Assembly (NCBI GenBank): GCA_028284385.1 | Contig: JANQRT010000045.1 | Span: 62,001-126,000 of the forward strand | Length of the DNA: 64,000 bases | Reading direction: 5' to 3' | From: Opitutaceae bacterium | Lineage (GTDB): Bacteria > Verrucomicrobiota > Verrucomicrobiia > Opitutales > Opitutaceae | Shown here: positions 34,705 through 41,265 of the stretch, piece by piece | How positions within the stretch are numbered: position 1 is the stretch's first letter | Layout of the letters: each line of letters opens with the position of its first letter | Notes under the pieces: model-generated | What the model was told of the DNA's origin: nothing | What the model saw: the letters and a program-made list of their open reading frames with translations, nothing else | The model's database searches: none | Program-made: the position numbers and the translations under genes

Positions 34705-35193
34705 CTAGGAAGCCGAATTGGAAACGCCAGTTGTCCCTCCTGGCTTCTCAAAACGTAGTTTTTTCATAAAGACAACTTGCCTTTCGACTTCTTCAAATCC
34801 GATCCGCTCATGAAAAGCGATGCTTTCGTTATTATCTAGCGATGCATCGGAACCGACTTCCGAGCATCCCTTTCCAAGCATCCATTCATAGCCTCGCTCG
34901 ATGAGAAGCTTGCCGATTCCTCTTTTTCGATACCTCTCTTCAACAAACACGCCTTCAACGTATCCAACTGGAGACGACGAACAGCCATCCACATAATCGC
35001 GTGTCGAAATTTCCACAAAGCCAACCACCGCATTCTGGTCCTCATCAGCAACAAAAAGAAAGCACGCCTCTCTCTTGGATTCCAGAATCTCGAGCGCCTC
35101 GCTTCGAGATGCTTCGCTTGAACAATCAGGCCAGAGCTTGATGCGCAGAGCAGCCCAAGCATCTAAATCGTCGACTGTGGCTTGTTTGATCAT
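34705..35193 (-). CDS. Aminoglycoside 6'-N-acetyltransferase-like (AAC(6')-I type GNAT)
   Basis: The 162-residue protein follows the AAC(6')-I family in order. WAALRIKLWPD is at residues 13-23. RDYVDGCSSSPVGYVEGVFV runs from about 65 to 84, RKRGIG at 89-94 is the acetyl-CoA loop, and GCSEVGSDASLDNNESIAFHERIGFEEVER runs from about 109 to 138. Members acetylate the 6'-amino group of aminoglycosides. Chromosomal homologues may have other natural substrates. A C-terminal addition of about 16 residues (RFEKPGGTTGVSNSAS) is unusual. It lies near an integron, but no attC is adjacent. Family assignment is strong; drug resistance is not shown. Confidence 0.85.
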   Translation of the reverse strand: MIKQATVDDLDAWAALRIKLWPDCSSEASRSEALEILESKREACFLFVADEDQNAVVGFVEISTRDYVDGCSSSPVGYVEGVFVEERYRKRGIGKLLIERGYEWMLGKGCSEVGSDASLDNNESIAFHERIGFEEVERQVVFMKKLRFEKPGGTTGVSNSAS

Positions 35194-35256
35194 TGAGCGA
35201 AAATATCAAAAACATAAACCGCACTCTCCTAGCAGCGGAGTCGATTTAGGGCAGAA

Positions 35257-35688
35257 TTAGATTTTGACCCATTTGAGAAGCAAGACAATCGCGAAACTTG
35301 ACCACGCCATTTGCAAGAGAACTGGTAGGAACAAAGCCATTATATTTGTTGGGCGAATCCAGACCTGCCATTTCTTTTTCCCCAAGGTTGCATAAACCAG
35401 ATCGTCAATAGAATCGTCAGGAACCAACTCAAAATATTTCAGAGTAAGCGCCCGAATCACAAGCCACGACTGAATCCCGCAAACCATCCACAAGGTATTC
35501 ATTCCAATGATCGCCAAGCAAAAGGCGACCTGAGCCGAGTGATGATCAGAGGTCAGTCCTAATGCAACTGCGCCCAAGCCATTCAATACGAGAAATAGAT
35601 TCGATCGCGAATTGAGCAAACCGTCTTCATACTCCCTGCGTGCCCGGCATCGCACTGGTTCTTCATCTGATGGGTTGTGAGTTGGCAT
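35257..35688 (-). CDS. Membrane protein of unknown function
   Basis: This 143-residue protein has a basic, acidic-rich N-terminal tail of 25 residues and about four hydrophobic helices (NLFLVLNGLGAVALGL, VAFCLAIIGMNTLWMVCGIQSWLVI, NIMALFLPVLLQMAWSSFAIVLLL). The short hydrophilic stretch between helices contains FELVPDDSIDDLVYATLGKKK. I do not recognise the family. It precedes the GNAT gene and follows an ExbB-like gene on the same strand, 14 bases away, so they may form a unit. Confidence 0.6.
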   Translation of the reverse strand: MPTHNPSDEEPVRCRARREYEDGLLNSRSNLFLVLNGLGAVALGLTSDHHSAQVAFCLAIIGMNTLWMVCGIQSWLVIRALTLKYFELVPDDSIDDLVYATLGKKKWQVWIRPTNIMALFLPVLLQMAWSSFAIVLLLKWVKI

Positions 35689-35702
35689 GAACGATGATCC
35701 TT

Positions 35703-36104
35703 TTAATGAATAAGAGGTTGAGGACTGTCAGCTTCGAGGAATTCCTGCTTTCGCTTCAAAACATATACCAAAAGCGCGATTCCCAAGATAGTGCCAATGG
35801 GAAAGCCTAGGATGGAAAAGGCCGAATACACTATCAAGAACCAGAAAAACCACTTGGCTCGGTATTTATAGCCGAACAACGCGATCGCTAGTAATATCAT
35901 TCCCACAAAACCGAAAACAAATCCGATCTGGGTGCTCACTAATGCGGCACTAATGCCGGCGGACAAGTCCTCGGCTTCGCCCGTTCCCTCGACCGTAATC
36001 ACACGAAAGGTTTCCAGCATTCCAAAAATCGTTCCAATCAATCCGAAGATAGGACCTATCTGAAGAATCGCGCCAGTAAGTGCCGTTGTTTTTCCTTTGT
36101 TCAT
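35703..36104 (-). CDS. ExbB/TolQ/MotA-like membrane protein
   Basis: The 133-residue protein contains GPIFGLIGTIFGMLETFRVI and SAGISAALVSTQIGFVFGFVG, the proton-channel helices of ExbB/TolQ. Two further hydrophobic helices follow. It is shorter than ExbB (about 240 residues), with no N-terminal helix and loop. No ExbD partner gene lies nearby. It may be a truncated or minimal version of the channel. Confidence 0.6.
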   Translation of the reverse strand: MNKGKTTALTGAILQIGPIFGLIGTIFGMLETFRVITVEGTGEAEDLSAGISAALVSTQIGFVFGFVGMILLAIALFGYKYRAKWFFWFLIVYSAFSILGFPIGTILGIALLVYVLKRKQEFLEADSPQPLIH

Positions 36105-36146
36105 TTTGTATCTACTCGATTGTTACAAATAATGCTTCCCAAGAAG

Positions 36147-37121
36147 CTAAGAGTCGGAGTCGGAAACCGATGCTTCGCTCGTCCTATTGAAGCTTGGTTT
36201 GATTTCTTCCAGTATGTTCAACAGAGTTCTCGTTTTGCCGGCCGCTAGACCGAACGCTTCCGCATACTTTAAAATCGCTCCCGCGAACAGATCCCGCTCG
36301 TCCGGCTTGTCGGCTATTTCGAAATCGCGCTGGAAGGACGTCTTGGTCTCGTAGGGGAAGGCCGCTCCTTTTTGCATCACCACCTCCACGGTGTCCTTAG
36401 GAAGAGCAATACCGATCTTTTCGGCAATCAAAAGGATCTCATCGATCACGAGAGAAACTTCATTCCTTAGACTGGGATCTTCCAAGACTTGGCCAATCGT
36501 CTTTTGGCGAGCGGCCGTCACCAGACTGAAGGAGGCGATAAATATGAATTTCTCCCAAATGCAGGTCTGAATATCAGTCCTCCAATCATGCAAAATGTCC
36601 GCCTCTCGCAAGAGCTGCAACAACGGCTCGGAGTCGAAATCCGGACGCTTGGGATCCGGTCCGAGCAAAATGCGGCAAGCTCCCCCATTCTGGGAAACGA
36701 CGCCTGGCTCTTCAATGTGGGTGCCGACATACACGCAGGCTGGCAGAACTATACTATCCTCGATCACAGAACGAATTCGCGAATAGATATCCGCTCCGTT
36801 CAACAGAGGAAGGATAACGGTATTTTTGGATACGTAGTTCTTAAGCCGAGACAGAAGCGGGATCAAATCGAATCCTTTTACGCAGAGAATACACAGATCC
36901 AACTCTGGCAGAGCATTCCAGTCGCTTGTAGCCAGATCTGGCCTACAGAGGCGCTCTCCCTCCTTCTCCATCTTGAGCAAGAGACCGTCTTCTCGGATTC
37001 TCTCCAGATGCTCTCCCCGGGCGAAGAAGGTGACATGCGTATCGCTTTTCTGGTTAAGGCAGAGTTTGCCTCCAAAGAAGCCACCCACTCCTCCAACGCC
37101 AAATATGCAAACGTTCTTCAT
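36147..37121 (-). CDS. Ketopantoate reductase family (ApbA/PanE-like)
   Basis: The 324-residue protein begins with the NADP-binding motif FGVGGVGGFFGG (residues 7-18). It has the family's C-terminal domain with the catalytic lysine in QTCIWEKFIFIASFS and a later ETKTSFQRDFE helix. PanE reduces 2-dehydropantoate to pantoate in coenzyme A synthesis, but many relatives in genomes with another PanE act on other 2-oxo acids. It sits in the attC-poor part of the accessory region and shares the strand of its neighbours. Confidence 0.82.
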   Translation of the reverse strand: MKNVCIFGVGGVGGFFGGKLCLNQKSDTHVTFFARGEHLERIREDGLLLKMEKEGERLCRPDLATSDWNALPELDLCILCVKGFDLIPLLSRLKNYVSKNTVILPLLNGADIYSRIRSVIEDSIVLPACVYVGTHIEEPGVVSQNGGACRILLGPDPKRPDFDSEPLLQLLREADILHDWRTDIQTCIWEKFIFIASFSLVTAARQKTIGQVLEDPSLRNEVSLVIDEILLIAEKIGIALPKDTVEVVMQKGAAFPYETKTSFQRDFEIADKPDERDLFAGAILKYAEAFGLAAGKTRTLLNILEEIKPSFNRTSEASVSDSDS

Positions 37122-37189
37122 TTTATCCGATCATCAACGAGAGTGCCTAAAAGCGCTCTTCTTTAAGAATGGTCTGTTTGCGTTTGTTG

Positions 37190-37537
37190 CTAGACGAACC
37201 AGTGAGCGTATAAGTTGAATAACGCATAAACGAGCGTGATGATATAAATGAGGAATCCGATCCAATAGGCCGCGACATTCTTTACCGGCACCGCAAAACC
37301 AAAGAAAAGGTGATTTATCTGTGACAGAAACTCATCCACTTCATCGGAATTATCGTTTCTAGATTGGTCAGTATATTTTTTAATCTCCCTTGAGTGCCGG
37401 GAAATCTTCACGAAAAACAGCAGCGCCACCAACACCAGCAACGGGAATTGCAGATACCAAGGCGCGCTGTAAATAGCCAGAGAGCTAATTCCCAGGAATT
37501 CGCCATTCAGATTAATCGTCTCCTCAAGTTTTTCCAT
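37190..37537 (-). CDS. Small membrane protein of unknown function
   Basis: The protein of about 115 residues from ATG 37537 (MEKLEETIN) has two or three hydrophobic helices (WYLQFPLLVLVALLFFV, AAYWIGFLIYIITLVYALFNLYA) separated by a charged segment with HSREIKKYTDQSRNDNSDEVDEF. The frame is open to 37588. No family recognised. It is AT-rich and lies in the accessory region. Confidence 0.55.
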   Translation of the reverse strand: MEKLEETINLNGEFLGISSLAIYSAPWYLQFPLLVLVALLFFVKISRHSREIKKYTDQSRNDNSDEVDEFLSQINHLFFGFAVPVKNVAAYWIGFLIYIITLVYALFNLYAHWFV

Positions 37538-37615
37538 ACGGACAAGGTTAAGGCAATGCAGGAACACATACCATGGAATAGTAGACAAGCATCGAGTACA
37601 TTGATTGGCATGTAT

Positions 37616-37876
37616 TCATGTTTTCAATAAATCGATAAGCATCATAACTATCACATACAGACCAACGATCCAAAGGACGGTCCCGATAAAGATGAATATG
37701 AAAATGAAGAAACGACCATCAGCTCTATCGCTATTTATTTCTCTTCTTGCTTTTGGTGAAAAAATGTAGAACGGGGCAATCACGATACAAATGAAAGCGC
37801 CAAGGTAAGGCATTTCAATCAGATCGAACACATCGCGCCAACGAGGCCAAACCGCTTTTCCGTCCTTGTCTTTCAT
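37616..37876 (-). CDS. Small two-helix membrane protein of unknown function
   Basis: The 86-residue protein has helices near residues 25-40 (YLGAFICIVIAPFYIF) and 55-80 (FFIFIFIFIGTVLWIVGLYVIVMML), separated by a basic loop (KARREINSDRADGR). No known family. It lies between another small membrane protein and a VOC gene on the same strand, as if strung together by insertion. Confidence 0.55.
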   Translation of the reverse strand: MKDKDGKAVWPRWRDVFDLIEMPYLGAFICIVIAPFYIFSPKARREINSDRADGRFFIFIFIFIGTVLWIVGLYVIVMMLIDLLKT

Positions 37877-37898
37877 TTACATTGTCTCGCCCGAATTT

Positions 37899-38264
37899 TC
37901 AGACCCTTTGCCCCACAAAGAGCAAGGTTTTCGTTTCGGGTATATCGACGTGGAACTCTTTCATGCCGTACTCTCTTAGAAAAGGCTCTCTCACTCTTAT
38001 TTGATCAGTCAATTCCGCCTTGAGCCCCGTCCATATTTCGTCGAGATCGTCCACTTCCAGGTAAATGCTCATCTGTCCAACCTTGTCCCCGGCCGGACAA
38101 ATATGTAAGTCATAGTTATTCTTGGTCAGGATAACATATTCCGGAGTATCCATCGCGATCTCGAAGCCAAGAGCCTTGACAAGAAATCTTTTCGTCTCCG
38201 CGAGATTGGCGCTAGGTACCATCGGACTGAGACGAAGCGCTTTTGCTGAATTCGTTGTATTCAT
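37899..38264 (-). CDS. VOC family protein (glyoxalase-like)
   Basis: From ATG 38264 (MNTTNSAKALRLSPMVPSANLAETKRFLV) the 121-residue protein has the VOC fold with DLHICPAGDKVGQMSIYLEVDDLDEIW. The frame is open to 38378, but that extra part is the translated attC site and belongs to the neighbouring cassette. It is the last gene before the confirmed attC sites stop. No attC is visible after its own stop. Confidence 0.75.
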   Translation of the reverse strand: MNTTNSAKALRLSPMVPSANLAETKRFLVKALGFEIAMDTPEYVILTKNNYDLHICPAGDKVGQMSIYLEVDDLDEIWTGLKAELTDQIRVREPFLREYGMKEFHVDIPETKTLLFVGQRV

Positions 38265-38270
38265 AAATTT

Positions 38271-38329
38271 GATTAACCCTAAGACCTCACGATGGAGGCG
38301 GCGGAATCGCGACGACTCCCTTGTTGGGC
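38271..38329 (-). other. attC site 10 of the cassette array
   Basis: The core ends are GATTAAC (38271-38277) and GTTGGGC (38323-38329). The internal arms, with CCTCACGATGGAGG and GACGACTCCC, are shorter than in the other sites. The DUF5946 stop codon (38279-38281) lies inside the site, so the last residues of that protein are encoded by it. Confidence 0.65.
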
Positions 38330-38812
38330 AGGCAACCAGCTTCTGATAGTATCGTGATGCGAAGACCATGCGTCCCACGAACTCCTAGCCCATTCCAAAA
38401 CCAATTTCTTGTGCATGTCCTTTGTTGTCGTTTTCGCCACATCAGCGCAGGTAATCTCTCCCATGAAAGGAGGAGGCGCCAGCCAAATAAAAGTATGCTT
38501 ATATTTCCCAGCCTCTAGCATTACATCATTCGCCTTTTCCGCAACGAGATCGCGCTCAAGAAACATGCACAATCGAATCAGATGTAACGCGACTGACTGA
38601 ATGCTTTGCCTGTCCTTCGATCCTGGGTGCTGGACCGCGTAGGAGTCTACGGTGAGGCGGTGAACGGAAAAATATTCGGGATCGCTGTATTCTCGAGAAA
38701 GGACCTCTCCGAATGTGGCCCAGCATCCTGGAGAGCTTTTCATGTAGGGATGAACCGGACCATCTATTTCGGGAAACTCTCCTCCGCAACTGGAGCACTT
38801 CAGGGTCTTCAT
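38279..38812 (-). CDS. DUF5946 family protein (cassette 10)
   Basis: The 177-residue protein begins with a zinc-ribbon-like CSSCGGEFPEIDGPVHPYM and has the conserved HRLTVDSYAVQHPG segment, which I recall from DUF5946, then SVALHLIRLCMFLERDL and FIWLAPPPFMGEITCADVAK. Function unknown. The last residues (about SRRDSAASIVRS) are encoded by attC 10, a sign that the true protein ends nearby. It is the only large gene of its cassette. Confidence 0.8.
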   Translation of the reverse strand: MKTLKCSSCGGEFPEIDGPVHPYMKSSPGCWATFGEVLSREYSDPEYFSVHRLTVDSYAVQHPGSKDRQSIQSVALHLIRLCMFLERDLVAEKANDVMLEAGKYKHTFIWLAPPPFMGEITCADVAKTTTKDMHKKLVLEWARSSWDAWSSHHDTIRSWLPAQQGSRRDSAASIVRS

Positions 38813-38831
38813 TGTTTTGTGAATCTTGAAT

Positions 38832-38885
38832 GTCCAACGCTAAGAGGACGAATCGTGAGCAGCGAAGCTGCTAGCGACGTTTACT
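38832..38885 (-). other. attC site 9 (degenerate right end)
   Basis: GTCCAAC (38832-38838) is a good core. The opposite end, GTTTACT (38879-38885), departs from the GTTRRRY consensus. A stem AGCAGC-GAA-GCTGCT lies in the middle. The VapC stop codon (38871-38873) falls inside the site. Confidence 0.6.
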
Positions 38886-39239
38886 CCAACGACTGGCTAG
38901 TGCTCCAGCAAGCTTAGCTAAACTCCTATCTAAGGTCCAAAGAGGAATACCACTCAATACAGATGACGCCAGGATGTGCGCATCAAAATAGCCAATCCCT
39001 TTCCCATGTATCCTGTGTGCCTCGATAAAGTTCAGGACCTCCTCATGGCTGCACTCCTGAACTTGAGAGAGATCCCGGAGCAAACTGAGGAACTTCTTTC
39101 TATTCTGAATATTTCCGATAGAGAGTTCACCAAGGACTAACGGGTGCGTCGAGGCTTCCCCTTGTTCCAGCAAATCTTCGAGCAGTGAATTTCCTTTTCG
39201 CAGGAACTCGATCCAGACGGATGTATCGACGAGGACCAT
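38871..39239 (-). CDS. vapC: VapC-type PIN-domain toxin (cassette 9)
   Basis: The 122-residue PIN ribonuclease shows the metal-binding acidic residues D5 (VDTSVW), E38 (LGELS), D86 (GYFDAHILASS) and D104 (WTLDRSLAKLA). VapC toxins cleave tRNA or rRNA to stop translation until the antitoxin neutralises them. Its ATG overlaps the antitoxin stop (TAATG), typical of such pairs. The gene's end lies inside attC 9, so the pair is one cassette. The pair may stabilise the array. Confidence 0.93.
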   Translation of the reverse strand: MVLVDTSVWIEFLRKGNSLLEDLLEQGEASTHPLVLGELSIGNIQNRKKFLSLLRDLSQVQECSHEEVLNFIEAHRIHGKGIGYFDAHILASSVLSGIPLWTLDRSLAKLAGALASRWSKRR

Positions 39240-39421
39240 TATCTTCTCGGTACGGGAGATGCCTTAGGAGAACTACCCCCGAGCTTGGCCAACCTTCGAG
39301 AGCTCTCTAACTGGATAAGCGTTCTCAACCCTTCGTGGAGCAGGAGGGTCTTTTCTTTGATTCCTGTGAGTTTCGAGGCCTTTTCAAAGATCTCGTCATC
39401 AATATTAAGCGTCGTTCTCAT
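39239..39421 (-). CDS. vapB: VapB-type antitoxin (cassette 9)
   Basis: The 60-residue protein begins MRTTLNIDDEIFEKASKLTGI, the ribbon-helix-helix start of VapB, and has a helix KTLLLHEGLRTLIQLESSRR and a short C-terminal arm. VapB binds VapC and represses its own promoter. The upstream 40 bases hold an inverted TGCATA...TATGCA, which could be the operator. The cassette begins at attC 8 to the right. Confidence 0.88.
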   Translation of the reverse strand: MRTTLNIDDEIFEKASKLTGIKEKTLLLHEGLRTLIQLESSRRLAKLGGSSPKASPVPRR

Positions 39422-39459
39422 GCAGATATGTATGCATTATTCATATGCACGGTCAAATC

Positions 39460-39651
39460 TTATCCACTAACGTTAAGCTGTCGCAAGAGGGCCGTATCGA
39501 GCTTGCGACACCCAAAGGCATTGTGACCAGTGACTTGATATGACTCTATGTAACTGGAAACGTGAGACAATGTTGATCTGCTAAAATCCTCAAGTGGCTC
39601 GATCTTCCCTGTGATGAGCTTAGTCGAATCATATTTCCTCTGTCCGGTCAT
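39460..39651 (-). CDS. Small ORF in cassette 8 (doubtful)
   Basis: The 63-residue frame MTGQRKYDSTKLITGKIEPLEDF runs into attC 8, which encodes its last 20 residues. No family recognised. It could be a genuine small gene, or the remnant of an eroded one. The 190 bases to its right hold an ACCACRGAGG-type repeat copy and GC-rich palindromic DNA and no gene. Confidence 0.3.
   Translation of the reverse strand: MTGQRKYDSTKLITGKIEPLEDFSRSTLSHVSSYIESYQVTGHNAFGCRKLDTALLRQLNVSG
39465..39527 (-). other. attC-like site 8 (degenerate core)
   Basis: CACTAAC (39465-39471) is at the left end and a poor TTGTGAC at 39521-39527. The stem TCGCAAG (39481-39487) with CTTGCGA (39502-39508) is perfect. It separates cassette 8 from the VapBC cassette. 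The core ends are weaker than in the other sites. Confidence 0.5.
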
Positions 39652-39780
39652 ATTTTTTAGTTTTTAACATCGTTCTCCGGCAGCCGCCGGATCACTGGAT
39701 CGCCTTCCGTCTTCGCTCTACGAGCTACGCCGAGACAGGTCGGCGAACAGGATCCACAGCAAGCTGTGGGCAGGATTTCT

Positions 39781-39811
39781 TTTCTGTGTATTCTGTGCTT
39801 TCTGTGGTTAG
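39781..39811 (-). repeat. Copy of the ACCACRGAGG dispersed repeat inside the array
   Basis: TTTCTGTGTATTCTGTGCTT followed by TCTGTGGTTAGA is the minus-strand form of the repeat found at 264-394, 33935 and 54095. It sits in the gene-poor part of cassette 8, together with GC-rich imperfect palindromes at about 39680-39770. Confidence 0.55.
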
Positions 39812-39844
39812 ATCTTTAGAGCAACCCAATCATTCTAGTTCTTC

Positions 39845-39917
39845 ATCTCGTCGAGGCTATACAAGAGTGCTCGAAGCGGAGCGCAGGGTACGAATTGTAT
39901 ACGCCGATTGGTTGGTC
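39845..39917 (-). other. attC site 7
   Basis: The right core, GTTGGTC (39911-39917), is good and the left core is degenerate (around ATCTCGT). GCGGAGCG (39876-39883) matches the centre of sites 1, 3 and 6, and GGCTATACAA pairs with TTGTATACGCC. The stop codon of the 158-residue gene lies in the right core. Confidence 0.7.
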
Positions 39918-40392
39918 ATATCGATTTCTTCCAGGGTAGTTTTCTTCGAATCTTCTTATCTTTGAAAACACCATCTTCGAAGTAAAAGTGCACCACTTTT
40001 AGGATACGTCTTTTCTTCCCCAACGTAACATCACGGAGTTCGCCTGTGAACCAATCACAGAATACCCCGCTTTCATTGCTTAGTTCGATGGGTAGCTTTA
40101 CAAACTCTTCGTCTTCACGCCAATCAATGGACAAGTGCGTCAAGTATAGCTGATCATCTCTCAATTCTAGGTTTGCGTAGAAACCATCCCAATTCGCTGA
40201 ACTAGACACACGTGTTTTTTGCGTGCTTCTTTTCTCCTCTATCTTTTGTTTGAGCTCAGCGGACAGTTCAAACATGTAGACGGAGTGAGTCTCGTCGGCA
40301 GCAACGAAAATGTCACCGATCTGGGTCGTCGCATGAGAGAGGCTAACAAGTCCAAACAATGCTAAGACTATCACTACATGGTTTGATTTCAT
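39916..40392 (-). CDS. Secreted protein of unknown function (cassette 7)
   Basis: The 158-residue protein has a signal peptide (VVIVLALFGLVSLSHA) and a mature part starting TTQIGDIFVAADETHSVYMF, rich in charged residues and ending in KRRILKVVHFYFEDGVFKDKK. No family recognised. The stop codon overlaps attC 7 and the start is near attC 6, so the gene fills its cassette. Confidence 0.65.
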   Translation of the reverse strand: MKSNHVVIVLALFGLVSLSHATTQIGDIFVAADETHSVYMFELSAELKQKIEEKRSTQKTRVSSSANWDGFYANLELRDDQLYLTHLSIDWREDEEFVKLPIELSNESGVFCDWFTGELRDVTLGKKRRILKVVHFYFEDGVFKDKKIRRKLPWKKSI

Positions 40393-40400
40393 AATCTTTC

Positions 40401-40472
40401 GACCAACGTCAAGTGGTAGCGATGGACGCTGAGCGGAGCGAGGCGGGCATTGCTACACACGCCTTGTTGGCA
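40401..40472 (-). other. attC site 6
   Basis: GACCAAC (40401-40407) and GTTGGCA (40466-40472) are the cores, 72 bases apart end to end. The arms GTGGTAGCGATGGACGC and GCGGGCATTGCTACAC pair, with GCGGAGCG (40433-40440) in the loop. It is closely similar to attC 1 and attC 3. Confidence 0.88.
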
Positions 40473-40512
40473 TCTAGTAATTTCTTGTCTCCTACTGACT
40501 GATGCAAAATAC

Positions 40513-40731
40513 TCACTGTCCTATTTTATTCTTTTTCAGGAATTCGATCGTATCCGAGAGCTCGCAGATTCGAGTTTCGGCAATTCGTTTTTGTGAATCG
40601 TCGTAAAGTTCAATGAAGCTAGAAGTGTCAAAAACGATCTCGAAGCTTCCTTTAGAATAGCTTCCAGCGTTTTTCCTAATCCAGCCATTCTTTTCTAAAT
40701 GTGCAATGGAGTCTTCGTATGCTTTGTTCAT
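40513..40731 (-). CDS. Small protein of unknown function (cassette 6)
   Basis: From ATG 40731 (MNKAYEDSIAHLEKNGWIRKNAG) the 72-residue protein is cytoplasmic, with a beta region FEIVFDTSSFIELYDDSQ and an ending helix ETRICELSDTIEFLKKNKIGQ. The frame is open to 40770 only because it enters attC 5. The size and shape are like small immunity or antitoxin-type proteins, but there is no motif to support that. Confidence 0.6.
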   Translation of the reverse strand: MNKAYEDSIAHLEKNGWIRKNAGSYSKGSFEIVFDTSSFIELYDDSQKRIAETRICELSDTIEFLKKNKIGQ

Positions 40732-40739
40732 TTTTCTTC

Positions 40740-40866
40740 TGCCAACGTCGAGGTGAGGAATGCCGATCATGAGGCAGGTCGAGCCTGGGGCAAAGGTGAA
40801 ATCCGATTTAAGCGTTGAAATTGCCGAGAGCTCAACTCGGCATTTCTCTCGACCGTTTGGTTAGAA
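40740..40866 (-). other. attC site 5 (long form, 127 bases)
   Basis: The ends are TGCCAAC (40740-40746) and GTTAGAA (40860-40866). The arms CCAACGTCGAGGTGAGGAAT... and ...ATTTCTCTCGACCGTTTGG pair over about 30 bases with small bulges, and a long central region forms the hairpin tip. At 127 bases it is nearly twice the length of the other sites. Confidence 0.75.
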
Positions 40867-40888
40867 TCAAATGCTTTTTTCGATTCGC

Positions 40889-41185
40889 TCATAAATATAG
40901 AAATTCCTGTCCTGAAACATACCACCAAATATTGTATCCAGCAAAGAAACTGATCTCTACTGAATACAAGATACGCCAAACTTTAGCTATGCTCTCTTTG
41001 CGTGGCCAAAAAACAAATACAAAGGCTGCCCATACTGCCAGGTAGAATATGCCAGTGGTTGGGACGTAATAGTAGGAGAGAAGCGTTATGATCTGAAAGA
41101 AGGTGGCAATTGGACTAAGTATGAATGAAACGAGAATGATCGTCGGAGGGACAGCAAGCAGATGTACGACGGTTGATCGCTTCAT
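40889..41185 (-). CDS. Small membrane protein of unknown function (cassette 5)
   Basis: The 98-residue protein has three hydrophobic helices (HLLAVPPTIILVSFIL, PIATFFQIITLLSYYYV, FYLAVWAAFVFVFW) and a final segment, VEISFFAGYNIWWYV. No family recognised. It lies between attC 4 and attC 5, with little spare DNA. Confidence 0.65.
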   Translation of the reverse strand: MKRSTVVHLLAVPPTIILVSFILSPIATFFQIITLLSYYYVPTTGIFYLAVWAAFVFVFWPRKESIAKVWRILYSVEISFFAGYNIWWYVSGQEFLYL

Positions 41186-41197
41186 TTCGTATTTTTC

Positions 41198-41265
41198 ATC
41201 TAACGCTAAGTCCTCACGACGTAGGAGGCGTAGCCTTCGGAGTTGTGAGCGACGTTTGGTTGGGC
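41198..41265 (-). other. attC site 4
   Basis: ATCTAAC (41198-41204) and GTTGGGC (41259-41265) are well-matched cores. The arms AAGTCCTCACGACG and TTGTGAGCGACGTTT pair with a bulge. The P-loop kinase's last 17 or so residues and its stop (41214-41216) are encoded by this site. Confidence 0.85.

Noticed and set aside
37132-37192. CATCAAC...GTTGCTA pair of attC size between the PanE-like and small membrane protein genes
   Set aside because: The cores fit poorly (especially GTTGCTA) and the arms pair only locally (AGAGTGC with GCGCTCT). It is not clearly above chance.
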